DNA of 64,000 nucleotides from Candidatus Sulfotelmatobacter sp. GTDB taxonomy: Bacteria; Acidobacteriota; Terriglobia; Terriglobales; Acidobacteriaceae. A program made the position numbers and the translations under genes. Under the pieces are notes generated by a model. It saw only the letters and a program-made list of their open reading frames with translations. It ran no database searches and was not told where the DNA came from. Every line of letters starts with the position of its first letter. Position 1 is the first letter of the stretch. This document shows positions 27,322-38,164 of the stretch, one piece after another. The stretch spans positions 48,373 to 112,372 of the forward strand of contig JASHNU010000012.1 in the NCBI GenBank assembly GCA_030041475.1, read 5' to 3'.

Positions 27322-28203
27322 GTGTTCAAAATTATCCACGCCCAATTCCTGGCGCCGGGCATCAAGCGATTCGTCATTGAGGCGCCACGCATTGCACGCA
27401 AACAGAAGCCCGGACAGTTCGTCATCCTGCGCATCTACGAAGAGGGTGAACGTATTCCGGTCACGATTGAGAACTCGGATCCGGAGAAGGGCACGATCAG
27501 CATCGTAGTCCAATCGGCAGGGAAGACGACGAACCTGCTGAATACGCTCGAAACCGGCGACTCGATTCTCGACGTTGTCGGTCCGCTGGGGAAGCCCTCC
27601 GAGATTGCGAACTATGGCACGGTTGTTGTGGTCGGTGGCGGGGTCGGCACCGCCATGGCCTACCCGACGGCTGCAGCGCTGAAGCGCGCAGGCAATCGCG
27701 TGCTCTCCATCGTTGGCGCGCGCAACAAGGAACTGGTCATCCTGGAGCGCGAGATGCGAGACGTCAGTGACGCGTTAATGATCACCACAGACGACGGCAG
27801 CTATGCCGACAAGGGCTTCGTCACCGATAAGCTGCGGCAGTTGATCGAGAACGGCACGCGGATCGACTTGGTCGTCGCGGTCGGGCCGATTGTGATGATG
27901 AAAGCAGTCTCGGAGCTAACGCGGAAGGAGAGCATTCACACCGTCGTCAGCCTGAATCCCATCATGATCGACGGGACTGGCATGTGCGGCGGCTGCCGGG
28001 TGATGATCGACGGCAAGAGCCAGTTTGCCTGCGTCGATGGCCCCGAATTCGACGGCCACAAGGTGGACTTCGGAGTGCTGGTGCAGCGCAATTCGATGTA
28101 TCGCACTGAGGAACTACAGTCGATGGAAGAGTTCAAGCGGAGCCAGGAAGCTGGTCATGCCTGCGTAGCAACCTCCGCAGAAGTGCAAGGAGCACAACGA
28201 TGA
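27322..28203 (+). CDS. FAD/NAD-binding flavoprotein with [2Fe-2S] (NfnA/SudB-like)
   Basis: A 293-residue member of the ferredoxin-NADP reductase superfamily. It has an N-terminal FAD domain (ERIPVTIENSD), an NAD domain (VVVGGGVGTAMAYPTAAAL) and a C-terminal [2Fe-2S] motif (MCGGCRV...FACVDGP). This is the small subunit of NfnAB (NADH-dependent reduced ferredoxin:NADP oxidoreductase) or sulfide dehydrogenase. GTG 27322 with GGAGGG is preferred because the family begins there with VFKI; an ATG at 27283 has no ribosome site. The stop overlaps the next ATG by 4 bases. Confidence 0.9.
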   Translation: MFKIIHAQFLAPGIKRFVIEAPRIARKQKPGQFVILRIYEEGERIPVTIENSDPEKGTISIVVQSAGKTTNLLNTLETGDSILDVVGPLGKPSEIANYGTVVVVGGGVGTAMAYPTAAALKRAGNRVLSIVGARNKELVILEREMRDVSDALMITTDDGSYADKGFVTDKLRQLIENGTRIDLVVAVGPIVMMKAVSELTRKESIHTVVSLNPIMIDGTGMCGGCRVMIDGKSQFACVDGPEFDGHKVDFGVLVQRNSMYRTEELQSMEEFKRSQEAGHACVATSAEVQGAQR

Positions 28204-29657
28204 GCCCAGCCACGAAGTCGAAGAATCCGGTGCCCATGAAGGAGCGCATGAAAGTGCCTCGCCAACTCATGCCGGAACAGGCTCCGGAACTGCGAGCCCA
28301 TAACTTCGAGGAAGTAAATCTGGGCTACAGCGCAGAACTCGCCCGCCAGGAGGCACAGCGCTGCCTGGAGTGCGCCAAGCCGACGTGCACGGATAACTGT
28401 CCGGTCGGCGTGAAGGTGAAGGAGTTCGTGGAATTGATCGTGGCTGGGGATTTTCTGGGTGCCGCAGCCAAAATTCGCGAAGATTGCGTGCTGCCGGCGA
28501 TTACCGGGCGCGTCTGCCCGCAGGAAGATCAATGTGAAGGTAAATGTTTGCTGTCGAAGAAGGTGAAGCCGCTGGGGATCGGATATCTGGAACGCTTCGT
28601 CGCCGATTACGAGCAGAAGATGGGGACCCATGTGTTGCCGAAGGTTGCGCCCACAGGAAAGAAGGTTGCGATTGTGGGCAGTGGGCCGTCGGGCCTGACC
28701 GTGGCCGGAGACTTGATCCAGAAGGGCCACAAGGTACACGTGTTTGAAGCGCTGCATGAAATCGGCGGGGTGCTGGTGTATGGCATTCCCGAGTTCCGCT
28801 TGCCCAAGCAGATTGTGCGCGAGCAGATCGACTACATGCGCCAGATGGGAGTCGAGTTCGAGACGGATGTAGTTGTCGGCCGCACCGTCACGATCGATGA
28901 GTTGATGGAGGAGGAAGGCTACGACGCCGTTTATATCGGCACGGGCGCTGGCTTGCCGCAGTTCATGAACATTCCGGGCGAACATCTGAATGGCGTGTAC
29001 TCGGCCAATGAATTTCTGACCCGCATTAATCTCATGAAGGCATACAAGTTCCCCGTATATGACGAGCCCATGCTCGATCTGCACGGGAAGAACGTCGCGG
29101 TGATTGGCGGCGGCAACACGGCGCTGGATGCGATCCGCTCGGCCTTGCGGCTGGGAGCGGGGATGGCGTATGTGCTTTATCGGCGGAGCGAAGCGGAAAT
29201 GCCGGCGCGTGCTGAAGAAGTCCACCACGCGCAACAGGAAGGCATTGACTTCCAGATGTTGACCGCGCCAGTCGAGTTCCTCTCTGATGCCAAGGGATGG
29301 CTCACGGCAGCACGCTGCGTGCGCATGGAACTTGGCGAACCCGATGCCTCCGGCCGCAGGCGGCCGGTGCCGATTCAAGGATCCGAATTCGACCTGCCGC
29401 TTTCTGTCGCGATCATGGCGATCGGTACGACGGCGAACCCCATCGTGCAGACGACCACGCCGGGACTGGGCACCAACAAGCGCGGCTACATTGTCGCCAG
29501 CGAGGAGACACAACGCACGACACGCAAAGGCGTGTTCGCCGGTGGCGACATCGTGACCGGCGCGGCGACCGTGATTCTGGCCATGGGCGCCGGACGGCGC
29601 GCGGCGAAGTCCATTCATGAATACTTGACGACCGGGGAGTGGGAAGGGCAGGCCTAG
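28200..29657 (+). CDS. gltA: NADPH-dependent glutamate-synthase-type flavoprotein (GltA/NfnB/SudA)
   Basis: A 485-residue protein. The N-terminal Cys-rich region binds two [4Fe-4S] clusters (CLECAKPTCTDNCPVG, CPQEDQCEGKC). An FAD site follows (VAIVGSGPSGLTVAGDLI), then an NADPH site (VAVIGGGNTALDAIRSALR). Paired with the preceding gene (ATGA overlap) it fits the large subunit of electron-bifurcating NfnAB, which couples NADPH to ferredoxin and NAD. The alternatives are sulfide dehydrogenase SudA or a stand-alone glutamate synthase small subunit; no gltB-like large subunit is nearby. Confidence 0.92.
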   Translation: MSPATKSKNPVPMKERMKVPRQLMPEQAPELRAHNFEEVNLGYSAELARQEAQRCLECAKPTCTDNCPVGVKVKEFVELIVAGDFLGAAAKIREDCVLPAITGRVCPQEDQCEGKCLLSKKVKPLGIGYLERFVADYEQKMGTHVLPKVAPTGKKVAIVGSGPSGLTVAGDLIQKGHKVHVFEALHEIGGVLVYGIPEFRLPKQIVREQIDYMRQMGVEFETDVVVGRTVTIDELMEEEGYDAVYIGTGAGLPQFMNIPGEHLNGVYSANEFLTRINLMKAYKFPVYDEPMLDLHGKNVAVIGGGNTALDAIRSALRLGAGMAYVLYRRSEAEMPARAEEVHHAQQEGIDFQMLTAPVEFLSDAKGWLTAARCVRMELGEPDASGRRRPVPIQGSEFDLPLSVAIMAIGTTANPIVQTTTPGLGTNKRGYIVASEETQRTTRKGVFAGGDIVTGAATVILAMGAGRRAAKSIHEYLTTGEWEGQA

Positions 29658-29659
29658 CC

Positions 29660-30019
29660 TTACGCGAAACTGATTTCGAAGTACGTATCCGTCCGTGCCC
29701 AGATCAGAGGCACCCGGGCCATCCAATATTTGTGGTTGATCGTCTGTCGCGCGTGGGCATGTTCCTCCGGTGGCAGAATACACGCCGTCGCTGAGAACTC
29801 CGGCCCCGTGACTTTTCCACGGATCGTGCACGGCGCCACGCGCACCTGAGGATTATTGCGGATGCGTTTGGTCTTCCCCATGTCGCTCCGCGTCATCACG
29901 TAAAGCTTGCCGTTTTCTTCCCCAAACCACACGGGCGTGGCGATGCCCACGCCATTCCTGCGAAACGTTTTCAACGAGATGTATTTCTGGCCTTGAATTT
30001 CTGCTGGGATCGAGGACAT
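29660..30019 (-). CDS. PPOX-class F420-dependent/pyridoxamine-phosphate-oxidase-like protein
   Basis: A 119-residue split-barrel flavin/F420-binding protein. Typical stretches are GIATPVWFGEENGKLYV, RSDMGKTKRIRNNPQVRVAPC and GKVTGPEFSATA. The family includes F420-dependent reductases and haem-degrading or FMN proteins; the cofactor cannot be decided from sequence alone. Its stop is 2 bases from the gltA stop (convergent), leaving no room for a separate terminator. Confidence 0.85.
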   Translation of the reverse strand: MSSIPAEIQGQKYISLKTFRRNGVGIATPVWFGEENGKLYVMTRSDMGKTKRIRNNPQVRVAPCTIRGKVTGPEFSATACILPPEEHAHARQTINHKYWMARVPLIWARTDTYFEISFA

Positions 30020-30061
30020 GTGAGTATTCTAAGTCCGCTTGCCCATTGGCACTCGACAGTC

Positions 30062-30100
30062 AGCATTCAGTCATGCCGCATTTCAGTAATGCTGAATGCT
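30062..30100. repeat. Inverted repeat in divergent spacer
   Basis: AGCATTCAG (30062-30070) and CTGAATGCT (30092-30100) are perfect 9-base arms around a 21-base loop. They lie between the divergent flavin-protein gene and the kinase-like gene. Confidence 0.55.
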
Positions 30101-30164
30101 AAGTGCTCCGGGAATCTGCCTCCGCATTGCTCCCGCGATTCAATCTGTGTTACAAGCGTTGCAT

Positions 30165-31106
30165 ATGCCCAAATGGATGCGCGGGCGCATGCAGCGCCGC
30201 AAAAAGAAAGCCGCGGAGGAAACGGCACAGCCCGTACCTCCTCCCCTGCAGCCGGCGTATTTTCTGGAGGAGCAACCGGCGACGTTAGGCGAATCTGAGC
30301 CAGTTAGAGCGGACCAAACTGCCTCGCCTCCGGCCGTATCAGAAGCGGCGTCAGCCGGCGAGATGAGGAGTGTTGCCGAAACTGAGCGCCAGACTTCGCA
30401 GCCGGCAGCGAGCAGTGGAACGCGCGGCCGTTCGCGTCGCCGTCGCGGTGGACGCGGACGCGGCGGCCGTGGTCGCGAAAAAGCGGTGGCGCAGGCTTTC
30501 GCTCCCGCCGCCGGGAAGGGCATCATTCCGGAGTCTCCCGTAGCCGAAGGCGACGCGGAAGCGCCTGAGCCCGCGGCCGAGGCCGCGACTCCCGTGCCGT
30601 CGGCGCCTGCTGTTCCCGCCGCCGTGCCTGCCGCCCCGCCACGTCCACCCAAAGGCATCGTAGTACTCGCGATCGGCCTGCCGGGATCGGGCAAGAGTTC
30701 GTGGTTCAAGCGCCACAACCTGGTCCCGCTTTCGAGCGACATGGTGCGATCCCTGCTCTTCGACGATGTGCGAGAACAGCGCTTTCAGGATCTGGTGTTT
30801 TCGAACCTGCGTTCGATGCTGAAGGCGCGCCTGATCGCCAAGCGCCCCATGAATTATGTGGACGCCACCAACCTCACGCCGCAGGAGCGGCAGCACTGGA
30901 TCAAACTGGCCAAGGACTACAACTACGAGGTCCATGCCGTTTTTTTTGATGTGCCGCTGGAAGTTTGCATCGAGCGCCATCAGCGGCGCGATCGCGTGGT
31001 CCCCGAAGAGGTCATGCGGCGCATGGCAGCCAAGTTAAAGCCACCGTCGTTCAACGAAGGCTTCACCAAGATCACAGTGGTGCGGGTGAAGAAGAAAGAA
31101 GAGTAG
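30165..31106 (+). CDS. AAA-family polynucleotide-kinase-like ATPase with RG-rich N-terminus
   Basis: A 313-residue protein in two parts. Residues 1-160 are disordered and low complexity: basic MRGRMQRRKKKA, a Pro/Ala/Glu-rich stretch, and an RG box at ~86-107 (GRSRRRRGGRGRGGRGR). Residues ~160-300 are a P-loop kinase of the T4 polynucleotide kinase/Zeta-like group: Walker A GLPGSGKSS, SSDMVRSLLFDD, and DVPLEVCIERHQRRDRVVPEEV (lid). The RG box suggests RNA binding, so RNA end-processing is a reasonable guess. The start is uncertain: ATG 30165 lacks a ribosome site, and 30096 is in frame. Confidence 0.8.
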   Translation: MPKWMRGRMQRRKKKAAEETAQPVPPPLQPAYFLEEQPATLGESEPVRADQTASPPAVSEAASAGEMRSVAETERQTSQPAASSGTRGRSRRRRGGRGRGGRGREKAVAQAFAPAAGKGIIPESPVAEGDAEAPEPAAEAATPVPSAPAVPAAVPAAPPRPPKGIVVLAIGLPGSGKSSWFKRHNLVPLSSDMVRSLLFDDVREQRFQDLVFSNLRSMLKARLIAKRPMNYVDATNLTPQERQHWIKLAKDYNYEVHAVFFDVPLEVCIERHQRRDRVVPEEVMRRMAAKLKPPSFNEGFTKITVVRVKKKEE

Positions 31107-31172
31107 TGAGCGACAGGATGGAATGCGCAGCCTCCACTAGAGCTATAAGCCGCCCGCCCAGACCGAAGCCCT

Positions 31173-31781
31173 TCAGCCTCTCAGGTGGGGCAGCAGTTCC
31201 TTGAACGGCGCCGAGGAAGACGCACGCATCAATTCATAGATCATCATCTCGGTAGATGAAATAACGGCTCCGGCCGCGCGCATGCGGTCGAGTCCGATCT
31301 TCCAGTTCCATTCTGTCCGTGAACTGACGGCGTCGGACGCAACATGCACCAGGTAGCCCTCGCGCAACGCCGCCAGAGCGGTCTGCGTCACGCAGATGTG
31401 GCTCTCCATTCCGCAAAGCAGCAGCGTGTTGCGCTGTCCGGGCAGCCGCTTGAGCAGAGTACAGAAAACATCGCTGCCAAAGCATGAGAACATGGTCTTG
31501 TCGATCGCCTCGGTGCCGGCGAGCAGGGAAGCGACCTCGGGCACGGTCGCGCCCAAACCCTTTGCATATTGCGTGCTGACCAGAGCCGGAATCTTCAGGA
31601 TGCCGGCGGCGCGAATCAGCAGCTGCGCGTTGCGGACTAGTTGTTCCTTTTGGAAGATCGGAGGCAGCAGCTTCTCTTGAATATCAATGACGACCAGGGC
31701 GCACTGTTCGGCCTCGAGTGGACGGCGGGCGATTTCGGCGTAGTCAAAAGGGGTTGCCGTAGTCTCAAACGTAGCGACCAT
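31173..31781 (-). CDS. Isochorismatase-family cysteine hydrolase
   Basis: A 202-residue hydrolase of the YcaC/isochorismatase superfamily. Catalytic Asp in VVIDIQEKLL (~34), a Lys near DKTMFSCF, and the nucleophile Cys in LCGMESHICVTQTA (~129) form the triad. Family members cleave amide or vinyl-ether bonds; the substrate is unknown. It is a single gene with a free upstream region. Confidence 0.9.
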   Translation of the reverse strand: MVATFETTATPFDYAEIARRPLEAEQCALVVIDIQEKLLPPIFQKEQLVRNAQLLIRAAGILKIPALVSTQYAKGLGATVPEVASLLAGTEAIDKTMFSCFGSDVFCTLLKRLPGQRNTLLLCGMESHICVTQTALAALREGYLVHVASDAVSSRTEWNWKIGLDRMRAAGAVISSTEMMIYELMRASSSAPFKELLPHLRG

Positions 31782-31937
31782 AATAAATACTCCTCGGAAT
31801 CAGAGCTTTGGCAATTCTAAACCGCGCACCTTCGTTCCGACGGGCGATTCCGAAAAGTTGACCTGGGTTCCCCCGGAACCATAGAATCAAAACGAGCCCT
31901 AAGTGTTTCAGAATCCGGGCTCCCACCAAAACCAAAC

Positions 31938-32011
31938 TGCCCCCTCGTTCAACGGCAGGACAGCTGACTCTGGATCAGCATATCGGGGTTCGAATCCCTG
32001 GGGGGCAGCCA
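31938..32011 (+). tRNA. tRNA-Gln (anticodon CTG)
   Basis: Acceptor TGCCCCC (31938-31944) pairs with GGGGGCA (32001-32007). The anticodon stem GCTGA/TCAGC holds loop CTCTGGA, giving anticodon CTG (reads CAG). The T loop is TTCGAAT. G32008 is the discriminator, and CCA is encoded at 32009-32011. Confidence 0.95.
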
Positions 32012-32071
32012 ATCCCAAGCCAATCTTGGCGCAGGTTTTCGATCGACTTCTCTCTATCAGGGAGAGCCAGC

Positions 32072-32206
32072 ATGAGCGGTTCCGCGTTGCTTCTGCTCGG
32101 ATTTGCGCTTTGCGCCGCGTCGGCCTTCGGTCAAACCGAATCCGAGGTTCGTGATCGGATCCTCGGGACTGGAAGATCGTGTGGGAGAAGGTGCAGTAGG
32201 TCTTGC
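32072..32206 (+). pseudogene. Possible remnant of a small secreted-protein gene
   Basis: An ATG at 32072 with GGGAGA upstream opens a convincing signal peptide (MSGSALLLLGFALCAASAFGQ). After about 30 residues the frame loses protein character and runs on into the katG 3' region. A shift of one frame gives DPRDWKIVWEKVQ and a stop near 32200, which looks more natural. This would fit a frameshifted or heavily deleted gene. The evidence is only compositional. Confidence 0.3.
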
Positions 32207-32221
32207 ACCCGACCTTCTCCC
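32183..32221. repeat. Strong inverted repeat downstream of katG
   Basis: GGGAGAAGGT (32183-32192) and ACCTTCTCCC (32212-32221) are perfect arms, with an inner GGTGCA/TGCACC pairing as an alternative. It lies ~100 bases past the katG stop. It could act as a transcription stop for the leftward gene, but no T tract follows. Confidence 0.55.
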
Positions 32222-32322
32222 TTTGGCGTCGCAATGTTCTACGGCCGAGCAGACGTAGAATCTTTTCACGATCCCGTTTCGAGGCGTCCTCTTAAAAATC
32301 TCCCGAAAGCCTTTCGCAAAGA

Positions 32323-35098
<2,776 letters not shown>

Positions 35099-35107
35099 TA
35101 GCGTCTT

Positions 35108-35139
35108 TAGAGTATATCTAATTTGATATTATGTCTAGA
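35108..35139. promoter_or_regulatory. Candidate PerR/Fur operator
   Basis: A strikingly AT-rich stretch in a GC-rich region, with ATATC-TAATTT-GATAT (35114-35129) as a perfect inverted repeat and a TCTAGA palindrome next to it. It lies 10-40 bases upstream of the PerR-like start, where an autoregulatory box overlapping the promoter is expected. Confidence 0.5.
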
Positions 35140-35142
35140 TTA

Positions 35143-35653
35143 ATCTGCCCCTGCCACAAGATCAAAACCTAAGCATGAACTCCGCTCCGGGACAGATCCG
35201 ATAAAAGTCGAACACAAAATGATAAGCCCCTTCAGGGTGCATCGCAACCCAACTGCGCGACGCGCGCGCCCGAAGCGCCGCGAGGTGGCGCCTCGAACTC
35301 TAGGTGGGTCGTCGCAATCGCAAACAAGACGCCTTGCAAATGAAGCCACTCTCCTACACAAGGAAATTGTTCACACTGGACCTGGAAGGCTCTCCCGAAT
35401 TCCCGGCAGTGAGTTAGGCTCGATTGAATGGTATTCTGTGATGTGAATCCCCTTCGTCTCGATCTTCGCCGTTACGTCTGTGAACGGATCGCTCCGTCCG
35501 GACTCTAGTCCTCGCTAAATCTCACGCTTCCGAGCCGGTGGCCCGGCTCTTTATGGCAAATCACTTCAGGCTTCGTGACGAATTCATGATGCAGTCGTGC
35601 GCGATTCTCCGACGAGCCTGAAGGCGAAACGTGATCTTACGAAAGGACTTCTT
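35143..35653. other. Gene-poor spacer upstream of the saccharopine-dehydrogenase-like gene
   Basis: About 500 bases without a convincing gene. It holds a 25-codon open frame (ATG 35340 to TAG 35415) of unclear meaning and a GAGCCGG/CCGGCTC hairpin followed by TTTAT (35532-35553). The hairpin resembles a weak terminator or attenuator ahead of the next gene. Confidence 0.45.
35532..35553 (+). terminator. Weak terminator-like hairpin
   Basis: A 7-bp stem GAGCCGG/CCGGCTC with a TGGC loop, then TTTAT. No rightward gene ends here, so if active it would attenuate transcription entering the gene at 35654 or mark the end of an unrecognised short transcript. Confidence 0.35.
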
Positions 35654-36844
35654 ATGAAACTCATGGTGATGGGTGCGGGCATGATGGGCTCGGCGGCGGC
35701 GTTTGACATGGCGCGCACGCCGGCCGTGGATGTGGTTACGCTCGCCGATGGCGACGTGAAGCGGGCGCGCGAGGTGGCGGCGCGAGTGAATCGTATGACG
35801 GGCGGAAAGAAAGTGCGGGCGGTCGCACTCGATGCCAGCGACGAAAAAGCGGCAGCCCGCTTGATGCGCGGTCACGACGCCGCGCTTTCAGCTGTCCCCT
35901 ACTTTCTCAACCTCGGCCTGGCGAAAGCCGCGATCGAGGCGCGGTGTCACTTTGCGGATCTGGGTGGAAACAACACCGTGGTGCGGCAGGAATTGGCGCT
36001 GGCGAAGAAAGCAGAGAAGCGGGGAGTCGCCCTGGCGCCCGATTGTGGCCTTTCGCCAGGCATGGCGTCGATTCTGGGCGGGGAACTCGTACGCCGGCTG
36101 GGCGGCCACGCAGATGCGCTGCGGCTCTACGTCGGTGGCTTGCCGGAGCAGCCTACGCCTCCGTTTCATTATCAGTTGGTGTTCTCCGTCGAGGGGCTGA
36201 TCAACGAATACGTCGAGCCGGCGCGTATCCTGCGCAAAGGCAAGCTCACGACGATTGAGCCGTTGACTGAGCCGGAAGATTTCTACATGCCGGGATTCGC
36301 GCCGCTGGTTGCTTTCCACACTTCCGGCGGAACTTCGACGTTACCGGAGACATTCGAGGGGAAGGTCGGCGAGTGCTTTGAAAAAACGCTGCGCTACCCC
36401 GGACACTACGACTTGCTCTGCGAGTTGAAGGAACTGGGATTGTTCTCCAGCGAAAAGATCAAAGTCGGCAAGACTGAAATCGCTCCCCGCGCGATGATGG
36501 CGAAGATTCTCGAAGGCAAGTTTGCCTCGAAGGGACCTGATGTCTGCCTGATGCGGATTGAAGCGCACGAATCGGTCAATCGGGCGGGCGTGCGGGGGCT
36601 ACTGGGCGGGCGGCTGAAAGGACGAGTGGCATCTTTCACCATGGTCGATCATTACGACGCCAAAACCGACATGAGCGCCATGATGCGCACCACGGCTTTT
36701 CCTGCGTCGATTGTGGTGCAGATGCTGGCCTCGGGCGCAATCAGCAAGCGTGGCGCGGTGTTGCAGGAATGCGACGTCCCAGCTGAGCTGTTCCTGGATG
36801 AAGTGGAAACGCGTGGAATCAAGATCCAGTACGCGATCCAGTGA
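35654..36844 (+). CDS. Saccharopine dehydrogenase-like NAD(P)-binding oxidoreductase
   Basis: A 396-residue protein. It starts with a Rossmann motif (KLMVMGAGMMGSAAAFDMA), followed by ALSAVPYFLNLGLAKAAIEARCHFADLGGN and DCGLSPGMASILGGELV, features of the saccharopine-dehydrogenase/lysine-6-dehydrogenase family. It may oxidise or reduce an amino acid such as lysine; the exact substrate is not evident. AAAGGA lies 7 bases before the ATG at 35654. It forms a single-gene unit convergent with the PEP-CTERM gene. Confidence 0.87.
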   Translation: MKLMVMGAGMMGSAAAFDMARTPAVDVVTLADGDVKRAREVAARVNRMTGGKKVRAVALDASDEKAAARLMRGHDAALSAVPYFLNLGLAKAAIEARCHFADLGGNNTVVRQELALAKKAEKRGVALAPDCGLSPGMASILGGELVRRLGGHADALRLYVGGLPEQPTPPFHYQLVFSVEGLINEYVEPARILRKGKLTTIEPLTEPEDFYMPGFAPLVAFHTSGGTSTLPETFEGKVGECFEKTLRYPGHYDLLCELKELGLFSSEKIKVGKTEIAPRAMMAKILEGKFASKGPDVCLMRIEAHESVNRAGVRGLLGGRLKGRVASFTMVDHYDAKTDMSAMMRTTAFPASIVVQMLASGAISKRGAVLQECDVPAELFLDEVETRGIKIQYAIQ

Positions 36845-36864
36845 GGCGGTCCGTCTGTGAGCAC

Positions 36865-36894
36865 AAAAAAATCCGCACAGCGTGAGCTGTGCGG
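36865..36894 (-). terminator. Rho-independent terminator of the PEP-CTERM gene (leftward)
   Basis: Read on the minus strand: stem CCGCACAGC/GCTGTGCGG with a 4-base loop, followed by seven T residues. It lies ~50 bases after the stop of the leftward PEP-CTERM gene and also faces the saccharopine-dehydrogenase-like gene. Confidence 0.88.
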
Positions 36895-36941
36895 GTGAAA
36901 GTGAGATGCTTCAGAAGGATGAAGCCTAACGAATAACACTC

Positions 36942-37619
36942 CTACGACTTGGCGAGCTTACGGCGAATCGCGCCCGCCAGGCCGATCAGTCCGGTGCCAA
37001 GCAAGGTCAAACTGGCCGGTTCCGGTACTGCGCTATAACCGATGAACTCTTGCGGCAGCCCGCCCCAGGATTGCGTCCCGGCGATCGGGGTGTAGAGCAA
37101 AAGGCCGGCATAAGCGCTGTTGGGCGCGGTCGCGGCCATGCCCAGGTATTCCGAATCAATCGCTCCAGCACCGATGATGCCGAAATAGGGCTTGTTGCGC
37201 GCGGTGCTTGAAAACAATCCCCAGATCGCCCACTGCGCCAGCGTTTGCTCCTGCGCTTTCGTCAGCGATGGATCCAGGGTGTTATTCAGCATGCTCTTGA
37301 AGATCAGGCCGGCGGCACGGTAATCGAGCGAAGTGGTAGGACCGAACAGGCCGATGCCCTGCAGGAACGGGGTGACCGTCGCCTGCCAGGTTTCGCCCTT
37401 GGAAATGCTGTTATCAAAGCTGTCGCACATCAGCGGCGTCAAGCTGGAGCTGCCGTCGATGGAAAAGTAGTAAGGGTAGCCCACGTACGGTCCGCCGCCC
37501 GAGGTTGCCCCTTCATGACCTTCGTACGTCATTGTCACGGAGGTTGCGAAGGCGTTGTTGGCCAGAACCAGCGCCATCACCGCGACGAAAAGAGCGAGAA
37601 AAATACGGCGTGCACGCAT
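36942..37619 (-). CDS. PEP-CTERM sorting domain protein
   Basis: A 225-residue exported protein. It has a signal peptide (MRARRIFLALFVAVMALVLANNAFA), a Gly/Ser/Thr-rich body and a C-terminal sorting signal VPEPASLTLLGTGLIGLAGAIRRK (PEP motif, hydrophobic helix, basic end). An exosortase/EpsH-type transpeptidase would recognise and process it. The ATG at 37617-37619 is preferred to a TTG at 37634. No exosortase lies in the window. The natural role is probably in extracellular polymer or surface structure. Confidence 0.88.
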   Translation of the reverse strand: MRARRIFLALFVAVMALVLANNAFATSVTMTYEGHEGATSGGGPYVGYPYYFSIDGSSSLTPLMCDSFDNSISKGETWQATVTPFLQGIGLFGPTTSLDYRAAGLIFKSMLNNTLDPSLTKAQEQTLAQWAIWGLFSSTARNKPYFGIIGAGAIDSEYLGMAATAPNSAYAGLLLYTPIAGTQSWGGLPQEFIGYSAVPEPASLTLLGTGLIGLAGAIRRKLAKS

Positions 37620-37639
37620 TAAGTTTGTCTCCAAGCAAA

Positions 37640-38164
37640 CGCTAATTGCTGTCTCCCCGACAGCTCTCTAATTTCTTCTACCGGGAATCTGCTGAACACC
37701 TTGGGGGATGGTCCAGCCCTGGGGTAGTGCCGTGGGAGCGACGAAAGACATTTGTGCTACGGAACTAACTCCCGTAACGAAGGTGATGGTACCAACGGAA
37801 CGGTGCTCACCGGAATGGCACATCTGTGGCATTACTTTAGTAACGTGTTAAAAAGGCCCGAAAGACGGACGAGTCCTCCGACTCTGCGACACTCCAGGCC
37901 CGGTGGAAGGGTCCGGTTGACAGCGTTGGTGGAAGAAAGAATGCAGAGCAGGGTTCATATGCGGATCAGATTCATAGTTCATGCACAACATATTTTGTGC
38001 AAACGCGTGCACTGTCTGCTAGCATGTTGGGCTATCGAAAGCGGCATCCCTCACTGTTACTTGGAGATGGCGCGATACTGCAATGGCACTGCAACTGCGT
38101 TCGATTAAGGCAGCTAAGTGTCCCCAGAGCGCCGAGGGCCGGGCGCTGAAGGCAGGGAGTTTTG
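37640..38164. other. Intergenic spacer between two PEP-CTERM genes
   Basis: About 525 bases between divergent PEP-CTERM genes. I found no gene. It holds a sigma54-like sequence at 37816-37831, and a ~70-base stretch at 37855-37930 with several short GC-rich complementary segments that could fold in RNA. No known riboswitch consensus was recognised. Confidence 0.4.
37816..37831 (+). promoter_or_regulatory. Candidate sigma54 promoter
   Basis: TGGCAC-ATCTG-TGGCA fits the -24/-12 layout (GG, ten bases, GC) with one mismatch from the usual TTGCA box. It would direct transcription toward the PEP-CTERM gene at 38165, with a leader of over 300 bases. Confidence 0.3.

Noticed and set aside
28155..29831. 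Minus-strand frame of 558 codons opposite the NfnB-like gene
   Set aside because: It would span the convergent junction and overlap a certain gene along its full length; no recognisable motifs.
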